In this document: positions 8,283 through 18,399 of the stretch, piece by piece
Position numbering within the stretch: the first letter of the stretch is position 1
How the letters are laid out: each line of letters begins with the position of its first letter
NCBI GenBank assembly: GCA_013115135.1
Contig: JABANP010000404.1
Coordinates: forward strand, 1-50,287
DNA: 50,287 nucleotides
From: Perkinsus olseni
Lineage: Eukaryota > Perkinsozoa > Perkinsida > Perkinsidae
Direction: 5' to 3'
Position numbers and translations under genes: made by a program
The notes under the pieces: generated by a model
The model's database searches: none
Told to the model about the DNA's origin: nothing
What the model saw: only the letters and a program-made list of their open reading frames with translations

Positions 8283-10792
8283 TCAGTTCACCGAAGTTAC
8301 GAGTAGAAACGTAGTAAAGGTTAATGGACAACTGTTGTTAACGTATTGAAGGGCTCTAGAAACCCCCTCGTCTCCCTTTTCCTTTTCCCTTTCCTTTCCC
8401 CTTTCCCTTCCCCTTTCCCTTTTCCCTTTTCCCTTTCCTTTGCCCTTCCCTCTTGGCCTCTGCTCGCCATCGGCTGCCTCCCCCGTGGAGGAGAGAGCTT
8501 CTGTCGACATAACACCGGTTGGCGCGGGAGCATCATGGAGCGCCGCTTCCACTTCATCTGCGAGAATATGTTGACCAATCAGCCATGAGAATACTCCAAT
8601 TCGAACCCAATAGTACCTTCCCTGACTTCCTCAATCTCAAAGTCCTTGTTGCTGAACAACTTAGCGAACCTATCATCCTCCAACACTTGCTTGGCCGACT
8701 CTGACGTAGCCTTCTCCAACAGACGCGCGTTAACCTAAGATTCCCCTGGGCACCGGAAGCCACACCACATTCTACCACTACCTTAGGTTTTGCCACTTGT
8801 TTCGGAGCAGGCCGGCGCATGGGTCGCTTCGCGTCAACTGCTTCCTGAATACGCTCCTTTTCATGCTCGGCCAGTGAGAACGTGGAAGAATCGGAGAGCT
8901 GAGAGAGGGAAGAGTATTTCAACCAGATCGACTAGGGTCGATTCCCGTGGAAAACGACAGAGAAAGTGATGATGCCGATCAGTCGGCCCCGAAAAAAAGC
9001 GACAAGAATGACAGGGGGAAAAGACGCTCGAGACTTGCTGCGCCTCGCGAAAATCTTTACAGTGAGGAACAGCGAGGATACTTCCCGCCCAATGAGCCCC
9101 TCTACGTAGCACAAGCGCGAGCGGGCAGAGATGGAAAAGTAGAAAAGGACGCCATGCCCCATGGAAACTGATGGCGCCACTCACCACTACCTTTGACAAG
9201 CTTATCATGAAGACGTCTATCCATCCAGTAACCATGCATGTAGGCTTTGAGCAGGCTAGTGCCGATGAGGCTATCAGCCCCGCTGAGCTGTTGGAGATCC
9301 TTCTTAGTAACAAATACATAATCGTCATAGACACTAGTGACTGCACCAGTGGTAGTCTCCTCCATCTCCTCAGTGAGACCGTCCAAGAATCCGCACCACT
9401 CAGGAGCCACTCCCAACTCCGGTACGAAATACGTCCCGATTCGGGGCTCGTCACGCGCCGCGAAAATAATACCCGACCCAGGCCACAGGGCGACGCTGTT
9501 GATAGCTGTCTTGGAGGGAATCGAAGTGACGATTTCCGATCGATGCGCGTCGGGCTTCCAGAAGGTGATCGTGCGTGAATCGGAAGAACATAAGACGCCC
9601 CTTGAATGCCACTGCACCGTGTGTACTGGGACGCCGTTCCGATGATCTCTCTCCGCTAGAGGCCGGCTCGATCGGATGTCCCAAACCGTCACGCGCCCGG
9701 AAATGTCCCCAGCCGCCACTTGCAGGCAGTCAGGGAGGCTCCAGGCCACCGAGCGGACCTCAGCGGGAGCTTGGACGCCGGAGGCGACGGCCGAGGGACC
9801 CTCCCGAGTGTCCATGATTTGGACTTGACCATCCGAGCCACCGAAGAGAAGGAGAGGCGCGCCATTAGGGGCCAATGCTGAGGCATCTGATAGAGTGATG
9901 ATTTGAAGAGTATCTTAGGTCGATCCATGCCTTACTCACGAAGTCCATGTTCCTGGCAAGCAAGGGTGCAGCAAAGATACCCTCCTCGAGGTCAAGTCGG
10001 TAGATCTCATTGGTCGAGGATGTTACGTATAACAAACAGGTGTTCCGGTCGTACTGCAGGTTCCTGCCGAACTTGGGGATCTGAAGGGCTACACTACTCT
10101 AAGATGCAACTATAAATTAGTCATGGTTTTCCGACAACTTCATCACGAGCTGGCTGTCACCGCGACAGGAAAACTTAGACTACTACTGGAAAAGCTCACG
10201 TCGCCCATTCAAATTCTCTACCACACGCCAAGGCAGTAGAGCCATCAGAAATACACCGCTTGTCGAATTTTTCCGAGACTGTCCACCGAAGGCCGCGCGC
10301 AGATCCCAGTACTACCCTTAGCGTATGATGCTTGCCGTATTGAGCGTGGAATTCGATAGTCCTGTCCGACCCTAGTATGGCGAGCTTCTTGTAGTCATCC
10401 CCGAGGAAGATGGCATCGATGGCCTCCTGGTCCAAGCGCCGGGCACACTTCAATCCGAGCTCGGCTGTCTCATACAGACGGATCTCGGGAGGGTATACAC
10501 CAGTGGCCAATATGCATGATCCATCAGGCGACACACGGACTCTGAAAATGTCAACAACTTGACCTATTTTGTATCTTGCATGGTCAGCCTAAGGATACTA
10601 CGTGGTGCTTGTGGTAGGGAACTCGAAGTCCTGTAACAGTTCAAGCCTTCTCCTATATTCACTATCATACCGCAGGGACTTGTTCGTTTTCCGGGCCTCC
10701 TCCATGAACTGCGGCGTCGACTTGCCCGCGGCCAAATCATACACGGCCACATCACTGTGGATGGATTTCACCAACCCAGTAGCAGCAGCCAT
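8283..10792 (-). CDS. NOL10: Nucleolar protein 10 / Enp2, WD40 SSU-processome factor
   Basis: NOL10/Enp2 is a WD40 protein of the small-subunit processome in the nucleolus. Exons (minus): 10602-10792, 10316-10541, 9936-10098, 9191-9886, about 8782-8905, 8617-8734, 8283-8557. Family landmarks: [141 protein letters not shown]. The conserved body ends in an acidic/basic low-complexity tail. The ATG at 10792 matches the family N-terminus. The donor of exon 4 is uncertain (it fits best just after HDKL). Introns of 47-60 bp carry cores A and C. It shares a 267-bp upstream region with RPB6. Confidence 0.92.
8371..8452. repeat. CCCTTT-type pyrimidine tract inside the NOL10 last exon
   Basis: About 80 bases of C3-4/T2-4 units, without purines except near the ends. 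On the coding (minus) strand this is a GGGAAA-type tract encoding the Lys/Gly/Glu/Arg-rich tail of NOL10 ([18 protein letters not shown]). It is low-complexity coding DNA; it is not the telomere repeat of known alveolates. Confidence 0.7.
8558..8616 (-). repeat. 59-bp NOL10 intron with core A (sense)
   Basis: GTACTA...TCGCAG intron with TTGGGTTCGAATTGG in gene sense. Removing it restores [20 protein letters not shown] and keeps codon phase; reading through would hit a stop. Confidence 0.75.
9887..9935 (-). repeat. 49-bp NOL10 intron with core C (antisense)
   Basis: GTAAGG...TATCAG intron. On the plus strand it contains GTATCTTAGGTCGATCCATG, so core C is opposite to the host gene. The host joins LLARNMDFV and [11 protein letters not shown]. 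Confidence 0.8.
10542..10601 (-). repeat. 60-bp NOL10 intron with complete core C and inverted ends
   Basis: The gene-sense strand reads GTATCCTTAGGCTGACCATG followed by CAAGATAC, so the core is bounded by GTATC(C)TT and AAGATAC inverted ends. The host joins FPTTSTT and VRVSPDGSC. Confidence 0.8.
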
Positions 10793-11059
10793 TAAAGCAA
10801 TAACAACACGGCAGCAGTGGACGATGATCTCTGGTGAATTTGGCGAATTCATTCAGATGCGACGATCTCGCGTGCGCCCTGACGATCGATACGCGTTCGC
10901 AGTGACTTTGATGTCGTTCCTGTCAGAATCGTGGATGAACTCGAACAGCAATGACTTTTGAGTATTAGGCTGCGAAGAGGACAGAGGAGCTTTATATTGG
11001 GTTGGCAGTTAATAGTGGAAGGGAGGAATGAGTTGCGGAAAAGTTGGTATTTGATAGTA
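10793..11059. promoter_or_regulatory. Shared upstream region of NOL10 and RPB6
   Basis: This 267-bp gap lies between divergent start codons and probably holds both promoters. I see no TATA box. CGGAAAAGTTGGTATTTGAT lies 5-25 bp before the RPB6 ATG; close relatives occur inside introns near 2975 and 26455. Confidence 0.45.
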
Positions 11060-11572
11060 ATGGCAGATCTAGGCGGAGGCTCGCATCCCGAAGAGGATCT
11101 TGAGGTCGATGAGGACGACTTGATGCCGGACCTCAACGCCGATGAAGAAGTGGCTGGCGGCAGTGGAAGCGGCGATATCATTACCAGCGGCCGAGTGCCG
11201 ACCCAACCAAAGGACGATGATTTCGTGGCGCGTGAAGCTGAGGGGCCTAGGAGGACCTCTCCTTATATGACTAAGTAAATAGTGAGGACAACCCGTTTAG
11301 TGCAAGCTTCGACCTTAGATACGAACGTGCTCGAATAATCGGCACTAGAGCGCTGCAGATCTCTATGAACGCTCCCGTGATGGTGGACACTGAGGGCGAG
11401 ACGGACCCCATGGCCATCGCCGAGAAGGAGCTGGTGGCCAAGGTCATCCCCTTCATCGTGCGGAGGTTCCTGCCTGACGGGACGTAGGAGTGCTCATTCC
11501 TAGGCCGCTGGTGATCCCTGCATGATCAGGTACGAGGATTGGAAGGTTGAGGAGTTGATGCAGGACCCTTGA
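11060..11572 (+). CDS. RPB6: RNA polymerase subunit RPB6 (RPABC2)
   Basis: This is the shared small subunit of RNA polymerases I, II and III. Exons 11060-11274, 11319-11483 and 11530-11572 total 423 nt and encode 140 residues. The N-terminus is acidic ([15 protein letters not shown]). The conserved core spans residues about 66-137: [56 protein letters not shown], then VEELMQDP and stop. The two introns are 44 and 46 bp with GTAAAT and GTAGGA donors. Just before the core, codons for DDFVARE contain TTTCGTGGCGCGTGA, a perfect core-B match inside coding sequence. It is divergent from NOL10. Confidence 0.96.
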
Positions 11573-12014
11573 TTGCCGCTCTCTGCTGTTTCCCGAGCCC
11601 AATCGTTATACCACCACGTATCACTTCTCGAACACTCCCGGTGCCGCGTTGATGAAGTGGGACGTTTTCCCGGAGGCGGGCACGCCTTGTGGTCGCTTCC
11701 CTTGCGTCCGTGGCTGTGGATTCGCGGCGTTCGATGGAACTCTCCTTGATTTCAAGAACGCTGCCATAACTGCATTCGAAGCGTTTAAGGACAGTTGGGG
11801 AAGCGTTCTTGCAATAACGGAGAGGCGTATAGGGCACTTGAACGTATTCTGTGCCTCGGGATGGGTTCCGCTATTGGTGTACACGGGGAGTTATTTCCCC
11901 GTGGAGACTTAACGACCGTTACGCCGCTTTTTCTCGCCCGCCCGAGAGGCGGATCAGTAACGGTTAGATTCCTTCGTTCCCTTACCCGTCGAACTGGCTT
12001 TCAGCTCTTTCCCA
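11573..12014. other. Intergenic stretch between RPB6 and the Cys-rich gene
   Basis: No convincing gene. A hairpin (ACGGGGA/TTCCCCGT) lies near 11880-11900, and CCGTTAC/GTAACGG arms lie about 50 bp apart near 11920-11965. This should contain the RPB6 3' end and the promoter of the next gene. Confidence 0.4.
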
Positions 12015-13091
12015 ATGCGGAGTATCGCTTTCCTGCTTGTGGGCGTGGCTGGGCAAGATCCACCGTTTGCGAACTCCTTGACGCCACCGGAGAACATTCT
12101 CGAGTGGGACGATTACTGCAAGTACAAGAATGGTCCGGAGAGCTACTGCAAGTACGAGCTGGAGCCAATGCTTTGCCAAGGAGGTGATCAAGTCTGCGGC
12201 GATGGTCCTGTCCCTTCTGTCGGTGTCGAAGCCACTACTCTCACTCTCGAGTCGGTGCAAACTACGGTGTCACCCACATCGATCAGTCCATTGTCTACCA
12301 CAACCGCTGCTGCTACCACCACTGTGACTACTGTCCCTGGCGCGAATGACATCCGATATGCTTGCGATGCGTATTGTGCAAGTGTTAACGACGCCAACTC
12401 CTACTGCAAGTGGTGGTTCAAGGAGCCGGTGTGTAAGGGTGGTAATCAGCCGTGCGGGACTCTCGATCTCTGTACTAGCGACTCCCCCTTTTCGCCCACT
12501 ACCCGCCCTAGTGATGAGACCGTTACGACACCGACGGTTGACGGCCTTCATCATCCTGAGTGTGATTACATGTGCAAGAGCATGAACAACATTCTATCGT
12601 ACTGCAAGTGGTGGATGGACACTCCAGTTTGTCATGGCGGTGATCAACCATGTGGTGATGTAGGCGAGTGCAGGTCACAGGATTGGCCGGAGCCCAAAAC
12701 GCCTACCCCGGCCCCTGGAGCACACCCTGGCCCTTCTAGGGAGTGCGATGCCTACTGTTCCGGTCTTAATGGTGATGGTTCTTACTGTAAGTGGTGGAAA
12801 GCCGTTGCTGTGTGTAAGGGCGGCGATCAGCCTTGCGGAGTCGGTGAGTGTACTACAACTACTGAGTATATATCGATTGATACGCCATCAACGGTCTCTC
12901 CGGTCGATGGTGATCGCCATAGCGGCCCAAACGTCAGGTGTGATATGTATTGTGCTGACCAAAACCCCGCGTTGTCGGGTAATTTGCCTACTTACTGCAA
13001 GTGGTGGTTGACAGTGCCCGTGTGTAAGCATGGGAATCAACCGTGCAATCCAAGTATATGTGATTATGCTCCGTTGGGCACCTACCGTTAA
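12015..13091 (+). CDS. Secreted Cys-rich protein with five CKWW-type repeats
   Basis: A single 358-residue ORF without introns. It begins with a short hydrophobic leader (MRSIAFLLVGVAGQ), so export is likely. Five modules follow the pattern C-D-x-Y-C, then N-x-x-S-Y-C-K-W-W, then V-C-x-G-(G/N)-x-Q-P-C-(G/N), at roughly residues 32-62, 116-150, 176-212, 238-276 and 302-350. The first has KYE in place of KWW and lacks the leading CD. Six cysteines per module suggest three disulphides. Modules are separated by Thr/Ser/Pro-rich linkers, a likely O-glycosylation zone. I do not recognise the module from a named family; surface or matrix binding is a guess. The next gene downstream is an exported aspartic protease on the same strand. 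Confidence 0.85.
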   Translation: MRSIAFLLVGVAGQDPPFANSLTPPENILEWDDYCKYKNGPESYCKYELEPMLCQGGDQVCGDGPVPSVGVEATTLTLESVQTTVSPTSISPLSTTTAAATTTVTTVPGANDIRYACDAYCASVNDANSYCKWWFKEPVCKGGNQPCGTLDLCTSDSPFSPTTRPSDETVTTPTVDGLHHPECDYMCKSMNNILSYCKWWMDTPVCHGGDQPCGDVGECRSQDWPEPKTPTPAPGAHPGPSRECDAYCSGLNGDGSYCKWWKAVAVCKGGDQPCGVGECTTTTEYISIDTPSTVSPVDGDRHSGPNVRCDMYCADQNPALSGNLPTYCKWWLTVPVCKHGNQPCNPSICDYAPLGTYR

Positions 13092-13304
13092 GTTTGAAGT
13101 CTATTTACGTAGTCGACCCAATATCCATCGTAATGGCCGTAAAGTGCATGACAATGGTCGTTTCATACGTCTTGGACATCTGTTGGTTCAGTGGTAGTGA
13201 GTGTGGTGCATGGGTATTGCACAAAGATCGGAATTGGGTAGAGAACGCGCGAAAATGAACTTCCGACATTCTTTATCGCATTGGCACTCCAAGCTAGGGA
13301 GAGT

Positions 13305-14420
13305 ATGCTGAGGTGGTCATGTCTCCTGACTTTCAATGCTGCCGTGGGTAATGCGATGGGTGTGATAACTTTACCGTTGACGGATGGCGAATCACTTCTG
13401 TACGCTCGTCTCAACATCAGTGCACAGATCGTGGATTTCGCGATCGACACTGGCACCATCAGCTTCCATGGTGTTGGTCAAAACTTTTATGAAAAACGAT
13501 GCCGAAGAACGTACTTTAGAGAGCGTTACAGACTTGGTCCGGAGGAGCTCAGAGCGATGAAAAACGAGGCGCCAGAAGATAAGGGCTATTCTAACTCGTT
13601 GATGAAACGTATCTACGCAGTCAGAGGTGATGTTTCCTTCACATCAGCCCCGCAGACAACTGTGAATATGAGGTTTGGGGTTGTTACTGATGCGTGGTAC
13701 ATCACACCGGGAGGTCTGCTTAAGAGTCGAGGGGAGGATGTACACTCTTTGCTGGGCTTGGGCTTCCCTCGTCAAGGCTCAGAGACTTTCCTGGAGCAAC
13801 TTCTGGCGGCGAAGGTTATTAATAAGACTGGCTTCACCTTGACTGTTTGCAACGATGGTGGTGGTGAGCTGGTCATTGGCTCCTTGAAACCACGTAGCCC
13901 CACAGAGACCGGCACGCTGGTTTATTTGGCTCTTGCAAACACACCGTATAAATCGCAGAAATGGTCCGTCTCAGTTGCTCGTGTGTTCATTCACGTGGTC
14001 GGTCGGTCTCCATACGACATCCGAGTGAACTCGTCGGTTCTGATTGACTCCGGGTCTCCAGGTCTGATGGGGCCGCAGTCTTTCGTGGATAAACTCTTCT
14101 CAGTATTCACAAGAAACTGGAGAAAAGCAAACCGGGGGACTCCTGATCACAAGAGGAATGAATACGGCCTGTTGATTGACTGTGATGATACCGAGTATGT
14201 GCCTGACCTGTCGGTCCGCTTTTATACAGGACTTGGTCGTACGAGGCTCCTCACTATCCCCAAGCGGCACCTCGTCGCCCCTGTACAAGCTCCCTCGGGC
14301 CACACATGCCTTATCCCAGCGAGAGTCTGGCCGAGCTGGGTGTTTGGCATGCCGATTTTTAGAGGCCGATCCATCCGCTTTGACGCCGATAACAAAGCCA
14401 TTGGGTTCATCCTTAAATGA
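13305..14420 (+). CDS. Pepsin-type (A1) aspartic protease, exported
   Basis: 371 residues from the ATG at 13305, no introns. That start gives a signal peptide (MLRWSCLLTFNAAVGNA); an upstream in-frame ATG at 13281 would bury it. Both catalytic motifs are present: FAIDTGTISFHG (Asp near residue 48) and VLIDSGSPGLMGP (Asp near residue 248), spaced as in the bilobed A1 family. ELVIGSLKP and WVFGMPIFRGRSIRFD fit the usual G-G and late-lobe strands. There is no obvious long propeptide. It could be a digestive, vacuolar or secreted enzyme. It follows the Cys-rich gene by about 210 bp on the same strand. The intervening region near 13180-13215 contains GTTGGTTCAGTGG, which looks like a tRNA A-box but has no matching B-box. 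Confidence 0.85.
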   Translation: MLRWSCLLTFNAAVGNAMGVITLPLTDGESLLYARLNISAQIVDFAIDTGTISFHGVGQNFYEKRCRRTYFRERYRLGPEELRAMKNEAPEDKGYSNSLMKRIYAVRGDVSFTSAPQTTVNMRFGVVTDAWYITPGGLLKSRGEDVHSLLGLGFPRQGSETFLEQLLAAKVINKTGFTLTVCNDGGGELVIGSLKPRSPTETGTLVYLALANTPYKSQKWSVSVARVFIHVVGRSPYDIRVNSSVLIDSGSPGLMGPQSFVDKLFSVFTRNWRKANRGTPDHKRNEYGLLIDCDDTEYVPDLSVRFYTGLGRTRLLTIPKRHLVAPVQAPSGHTCLIPARVWPSWVFGMPIFRGRSIRFDADNKAIGFILK

Positions 14421-14661
14421 GTTCTGGCTCGTGTCGTAACATGATGATGGCCGATGTTGATGTTGCTGAAGTGCCACTGTTGCTTAGAGTTGAGTTAGTT
14501 CTGTAAGCAATCGAATTCTGGTGTCTCCACTAAAGACCAGCAACACCATTATCTCCCCAAAATACTGATAACTCAGTAAAGCCAGCTACGTGAAAGATCT
14601 CATATCAACATAAAAAAGTCGTTCAGTAGAGGTCTTCTGTGAAGCCGCACACACTGCGAAG

Positions 14662-16119
14662 TCATAGCCTGGACACATCGGCAACAAGACAATCATCAAT
14701 CTTTCGAAAGTGCTCCTCCAGAATTGCGTGCAACTCCTCCTCGCACTGCAGCATGAGAGCATGTCCTGATTCGGGAAGCTCCACAACAGTCGTGAGCTCA
14801 GGTACAGCGCGACGAGCTATCCGCCTCGACGACTCAGGTGGTACCAACTTGTCCTTTCCACCGTATATTATCAACATCGGCATCTGAGCATGTATCACTG
14901 ACTAGGACGAAGGACCGTACAAGATACGCGAGCGGCGCGCTGAGCTGGCGGAGTCGAAGCCACATTGATCTGATAATCTGACAGTTCCCTGCCGCAAAGA
15001 ACGGGAGATCCTGTGGCGACCCCAACTTGCCACCTACACGGAGGGTCTTGTGAAATTTCTCGATTCCATCTTCGCCAACTGAATGGTTAAGCAAGCCAAT
15101 GATTTGCTTCAGAGCATCAGCCGGCGATGTCAATGGGACTTTCTTGTGCTCGCTCGAAACATCGGGCGGCAGTTCCTCCCGGTCAACGCGAGCGAAGGCC
15201 TCGACGATCTCCTCCCTGGATTAAATGTCGTGAATGGATGAGCGAGTATTCGAGGTCAGTGCTACCTATTTTCGTGGCGCCATTTCTTCGGGAAGAGCAA
15301 TCGTAACATCGGATGGTCGCCGTTGATTTCTCCCGTGGCTGGGTCCTTCAGAGGCCCCCCACCACGGGTAGCAATGATAGAGATAAGGTCAGCCATAGCG
15401 GCCAGCGAAGGCATGGTGGACAAGCTCGATCGGCAGTGGGTCGTTATCAATACCAGAGATTTGATACGCAGAGCAGCATATCCCTGACAAAACTGAGGTT
15501 ATTCAGAAGCAGGTGTGAGGGTATCCGCAGCAAGCCCAGGCTAAGGCTTACCTCAGCTACCATCAGTGCCAGCCTCTGGGAGATCATCCCACCCATACTG
15601 ACACCAACGAGATGGACCTCAGACATTCCGCACTCCTGAATGCACGCCAATGCATCTCGAGCCATCGACGATATCGTATGGGGACGCCTGAGAGGACAAG
15701 ACACAGCTGTATAACATGGTCCACCGACAGTGGACAGTAACAGACAGTATACTATCACGGGTAAAATCTTGAAAGTTCGAACTGATGAGAAAACAGGAAA
15801 ACCCTAATCGCTGGTGGAATGGGATAAAGGGCAAGAGGCGTTTACATAGAAAACCTCTCCGGGGTACTGAAGCCCACACCGCGATTGTCGATGAGGAGGA
15901 CCTTGTACCCGATTGAGGACAAAAAGGCCGTCTGAGGAGGGGGGATACCGGGAATCGAACCCACGACCTTTCGCTTACTTGCGGGGCCCAACACACATGA
16001 GACATAGCAAGGCCCATTATCATTACTATATTGCCCTTGCCTGGCATCATGCTCGCATCAGCTGGCTCGACTACTCTGTAGTAAATGAGATGACCGTCTG
16101 GCCTGGCGACCCATGGCAT
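14662..16119 (-). CDS. Alpha/beta hydrolase fold enzyme, six exons
   Basis: Exons (minus) 15979-16119, 15855-15931, 15552-15687, 15266-15483, 14921-15215 and 14662-14883 total 1089 nt, an exact 362-residue reading frame. Features in order: MPWVARPDGHLIYYRV start; IVMIMGLAMSH; GYKVLLIDNRGVGFSTPE; nucleophile elbow HLVGVSMGGMISQ (Ser); IKSLVLITT; MLIIYGGKDKLVPP (acid); ESGHALML (His). All three triad residues are therefore present. The N-terminus suits the family of soluble esterases or lipases starting with an RPDG motif. Substrate is unknown. Introns are 37, 47, 50, 68 and 167 bp. The last acceptor directly precedes MPMLIIYGGKD. Confidence 0.88.
15932..15978 (-). repeat. 47-bp hydrolase intron with core A (sense)
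   Basis: GTAAGC...CCTCAG intron that contains GAAAGGTCGTGGGTTCGATT in gene sense. The host joins SHVCWAPQ and TAFLSSIGYKV, the usual order in this enzyme family. The core begins directly after the donor. Confidence 0.85.
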
Positions 16120-16149
16120 TGCTAATGACGATGTACTAAAGGAGGCAGG

Positions 16150-16553
16150 CAGGTTTGGAGGCCATAGCCTATGGCTGATTACTGCGAGAAGCTCTATTTC
16201 AAAGAGCACGAGAGCTAATTGAAGAAAAGAAGGAAAGGTAGCTAACCGAAGGGGAAAATCAACTTCGACTGGCTGACTTGGTTCGAGTCCTGGAGATTAT
16301 GATTGTGGTCGTACACCGGGGCGGGGCTTGTGTGACGGTCGTGGTCTCAGGATGCGTAAGCGGTTCCTGCCCGGAGGGAAGAAAACTCATCTGGTTGGAG
16401 TGTACCCCTGATCTTCGTTAACAGCGAAGCGACGACATCTTCTCGAACCCCGATTCCGTTCAACGTCGGATCTCGGTGGTGGCGTCCTCGTCGAGCCGCA
16501 TCAAGGTGGAGCAGCTAGACTCGAACGCGATAGTCAAGGTTTACAACAACTAA
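16150..16553 (+). CDS. Small unrecognised gene, last exon clear
   Basis: The last exon, 16425-16553, reads RSDDIFSNPDSVQRRISVV and ends KVEQLDSNAIVKVYNN stop; its composition is convincingly coding. A GTAAGC...TAACAG intron (16356-16424) precedes it. Upstream, an exon ending ARELIEEKKER before a donor at about 16240 is plausible, and a B-box-like TGGTTCGAGTCCTGG lies in the sequence that would be its intron. I cannot fix the start or name the product. It is divergent from the hydrolase. Confidence 0.35.
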
Positions 16554-17344
16554 CAACATCCGTCAACCAAAAGTCGTGTAATGAACATAAATTGGTCCGG
16601 GAGAGAGGTTCCCTTTGTCCGTCTTAACTGCATACCTTCCCGATGATACTCGAGAGTCATTCAAGAACCTGACAAGGTGCAGGTGCTCAACCGCCATGTG
16701 ACCACCGAGGTCGTATCCTGATCGATTATGGAGATGAAGATTTCGCCTACCTCCTCGTCCTGGGGAAGCTGAACTTAGCGCTAGAAGGCACCTTGGTGGA
16801 ATCGAACCCGCATGGGTTGGTACTGCTGCCTGCAAGCAGGAGGTCATCACGGTGGCTGCATTGACGACTAACAACGGCGTGAGCACTCACTGAGAGCATC
16901 GCGCCACTGTAACTTCGCTTGTGGACCGAATGCATCGGCGCCGCTAGGAGGGAAGCTGGCGAAGTACTCTGATGGAGCTGGTGCTGCTCGATTTCGGTAC
17001 CGCAGACTGTCGGTCTGTAAAAGCACAACTATGCAGGTCCAGATCGATTATGTAAGATCGCTGTGACAATCACCCAAACTTTCATCTCTCTGTCGAGGGA
17101 TCATTGGTAAATCCACTGAAGTTGAATCGGGCGAGATGAGTTCGGCATGGTGTGGTATAAAATTCCTATTTTCGACAGACCCTCAGTAGTCTCACCTCTT
17201 CCTCCTTCGACTGCAACAGGTATCGATCAGCCCTCCCAAACGAGTAGCTCGCACACCTAGTGATGGTAGGGTGTATCTTCATATGAGTTCGAGCGACGCC
17301 AAGCGTCGTATCTGCCGCGCCCTAACCCGATAACCAACAACACA
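16554..17344. other. Stretch without a clear gene
   Basis: No gene model holds. A core-A-like copy on the minus strand lies near 16798-16815 (plus strand GGAATCGAACCCGCATGGG), and GGTGTGGTATAAAAT lies near 17148. Both suggest introns of an unrecognised minus- or plus-strand gene. Confidence 0.3.
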
Positions 17345-17640
17345 ACCCCACCTTCATGTCTTCGCCAGGGGTGAGTGCTGCCAAGAAGCGAGCTTCCAAC
17401 GCTCCTTATTCTGAGAATAGTATCCCTGAGACATCTTCAGCTCCCCGTGGTCTCCTACCCCAACGGCAGTGTCTTGTCCAGCAAGTGTTGCCTCGTTCTC
17501 TCTACTGACGATTCTCGTTCAGCACGATGGGCTGGTACACCTCTCTGCAGCCTCATCGCCTGAGCGTTGGTCTGCACCATCACAGAGGAGGACAAGCCCT
17601 ACAGTCCGCTGTCGCTGCTCCAAAGCCTGCGCAGTGATAC
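17345..17640 (+). CDS. Small unrecognised gene, two possible exons
   Basis: An ATG at about 17355 opens MSSPGVSAAKKRASNAPYSE and continues to LPQRQCLVQ. A GTGTTG...TTCAG intron (about 17490-17520) then allows a second exon, for which two frames are open; one reads TMGWYTSLQPHRLSVGL and ends APKPAQ stop. The Ala/Lys/Ser-rich start and short length could suit a small mitochondrial or membrane protein, but I do not recognise it. Confidence 0.3.
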
Positions 17641-18384
17641 CATCACGAGCCTTCTTCACGGCGAGCTGTACCCGCCGGGGAACGCCTATCGTCGACTCCG
17701 ACCCTGAACCAGCCAAAGCAGGCTTTCCGGAGAGACAACTTGCTGCCACACTGCGGAAACCACCTCGACTTGTCGTAGATCCTCACCGTATCTTTTCTCC
17801 TCACTTCCATTCTGCAGCCACCCCGCCGTGCCCGCCACGCAAGTTGCCTGGTACCCACTAGAATTGCTATTGTCGTGATTGAAGATAGTCATGCGAAGTC
17901 CCACCTAGGATCTCGACACCCAAAATGATGACAACGAAAAACTCGCGGTTGCTCAGATTCGAACTTGACGAACTCCAGAGGTCTTTCGAGTCACATTCTG
18001 ATGATAAAATTGTAAAACATAATACACGCAGTTGAAATTGATGGCAATAATAATAACAGCAATGAATCTTCCGCTCATGTCCTCTCGCCTGCCGACAGGA
18101 GCCTGGTGGTCAGAGAACTGATACCGCGCACAGCCAGACCTGAACCGACGACAACAGCAGAGGTTTCACATCGCAAACGCGGGGCGGCGACGATCACAGC
18201 GACTGCATTTTTCGAAAGCATTCGAGCTTGAAAAATTATCATCAATTTTACCAGCGGTGGCCTGCAGCGCGCTGCCAAAGGCGCCGATTATTTCCCCCGC
18301 GACACTCCCGGGCTGATGCAAGAGGCCCGTCCGACCCGCACGAATAATACGATCAACGTCGTAGTGAACCGTACAGCTCAGGTC
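17641..18384. other. Stretch without a supportable gene
   Basis: ORFs on both strands here look like shadows. One diverged B-box-like element (CAGATTCGAACTTG) lies near 17958. The region should contain the 3' flank of the RBR ligase gene. Confidence 0.3.
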
Positions 18385-18399
18385 CTAACAACAGAGAAT

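Noticed and set aside
8371..8452. Telomeric or subtelomeric repeat
   Set aside because: Units are irregular, internal to a coding exon and unlike TTTAGGG-type repeats.
9451..9470. Core-B-like TTTCGCGGCGCGTGACG in NOL10
   Set aside because: It encodes the conserved NOL10 stretch [13 protein letters not shown]; the match follows from coding and differs from the core.
13170..13260. tRNA gene upstream of the aspartic protease
   Set aside because: An A-box-like GTTGGTTCAGTGG is present, but no B box and no cloverleaf pairing were found.
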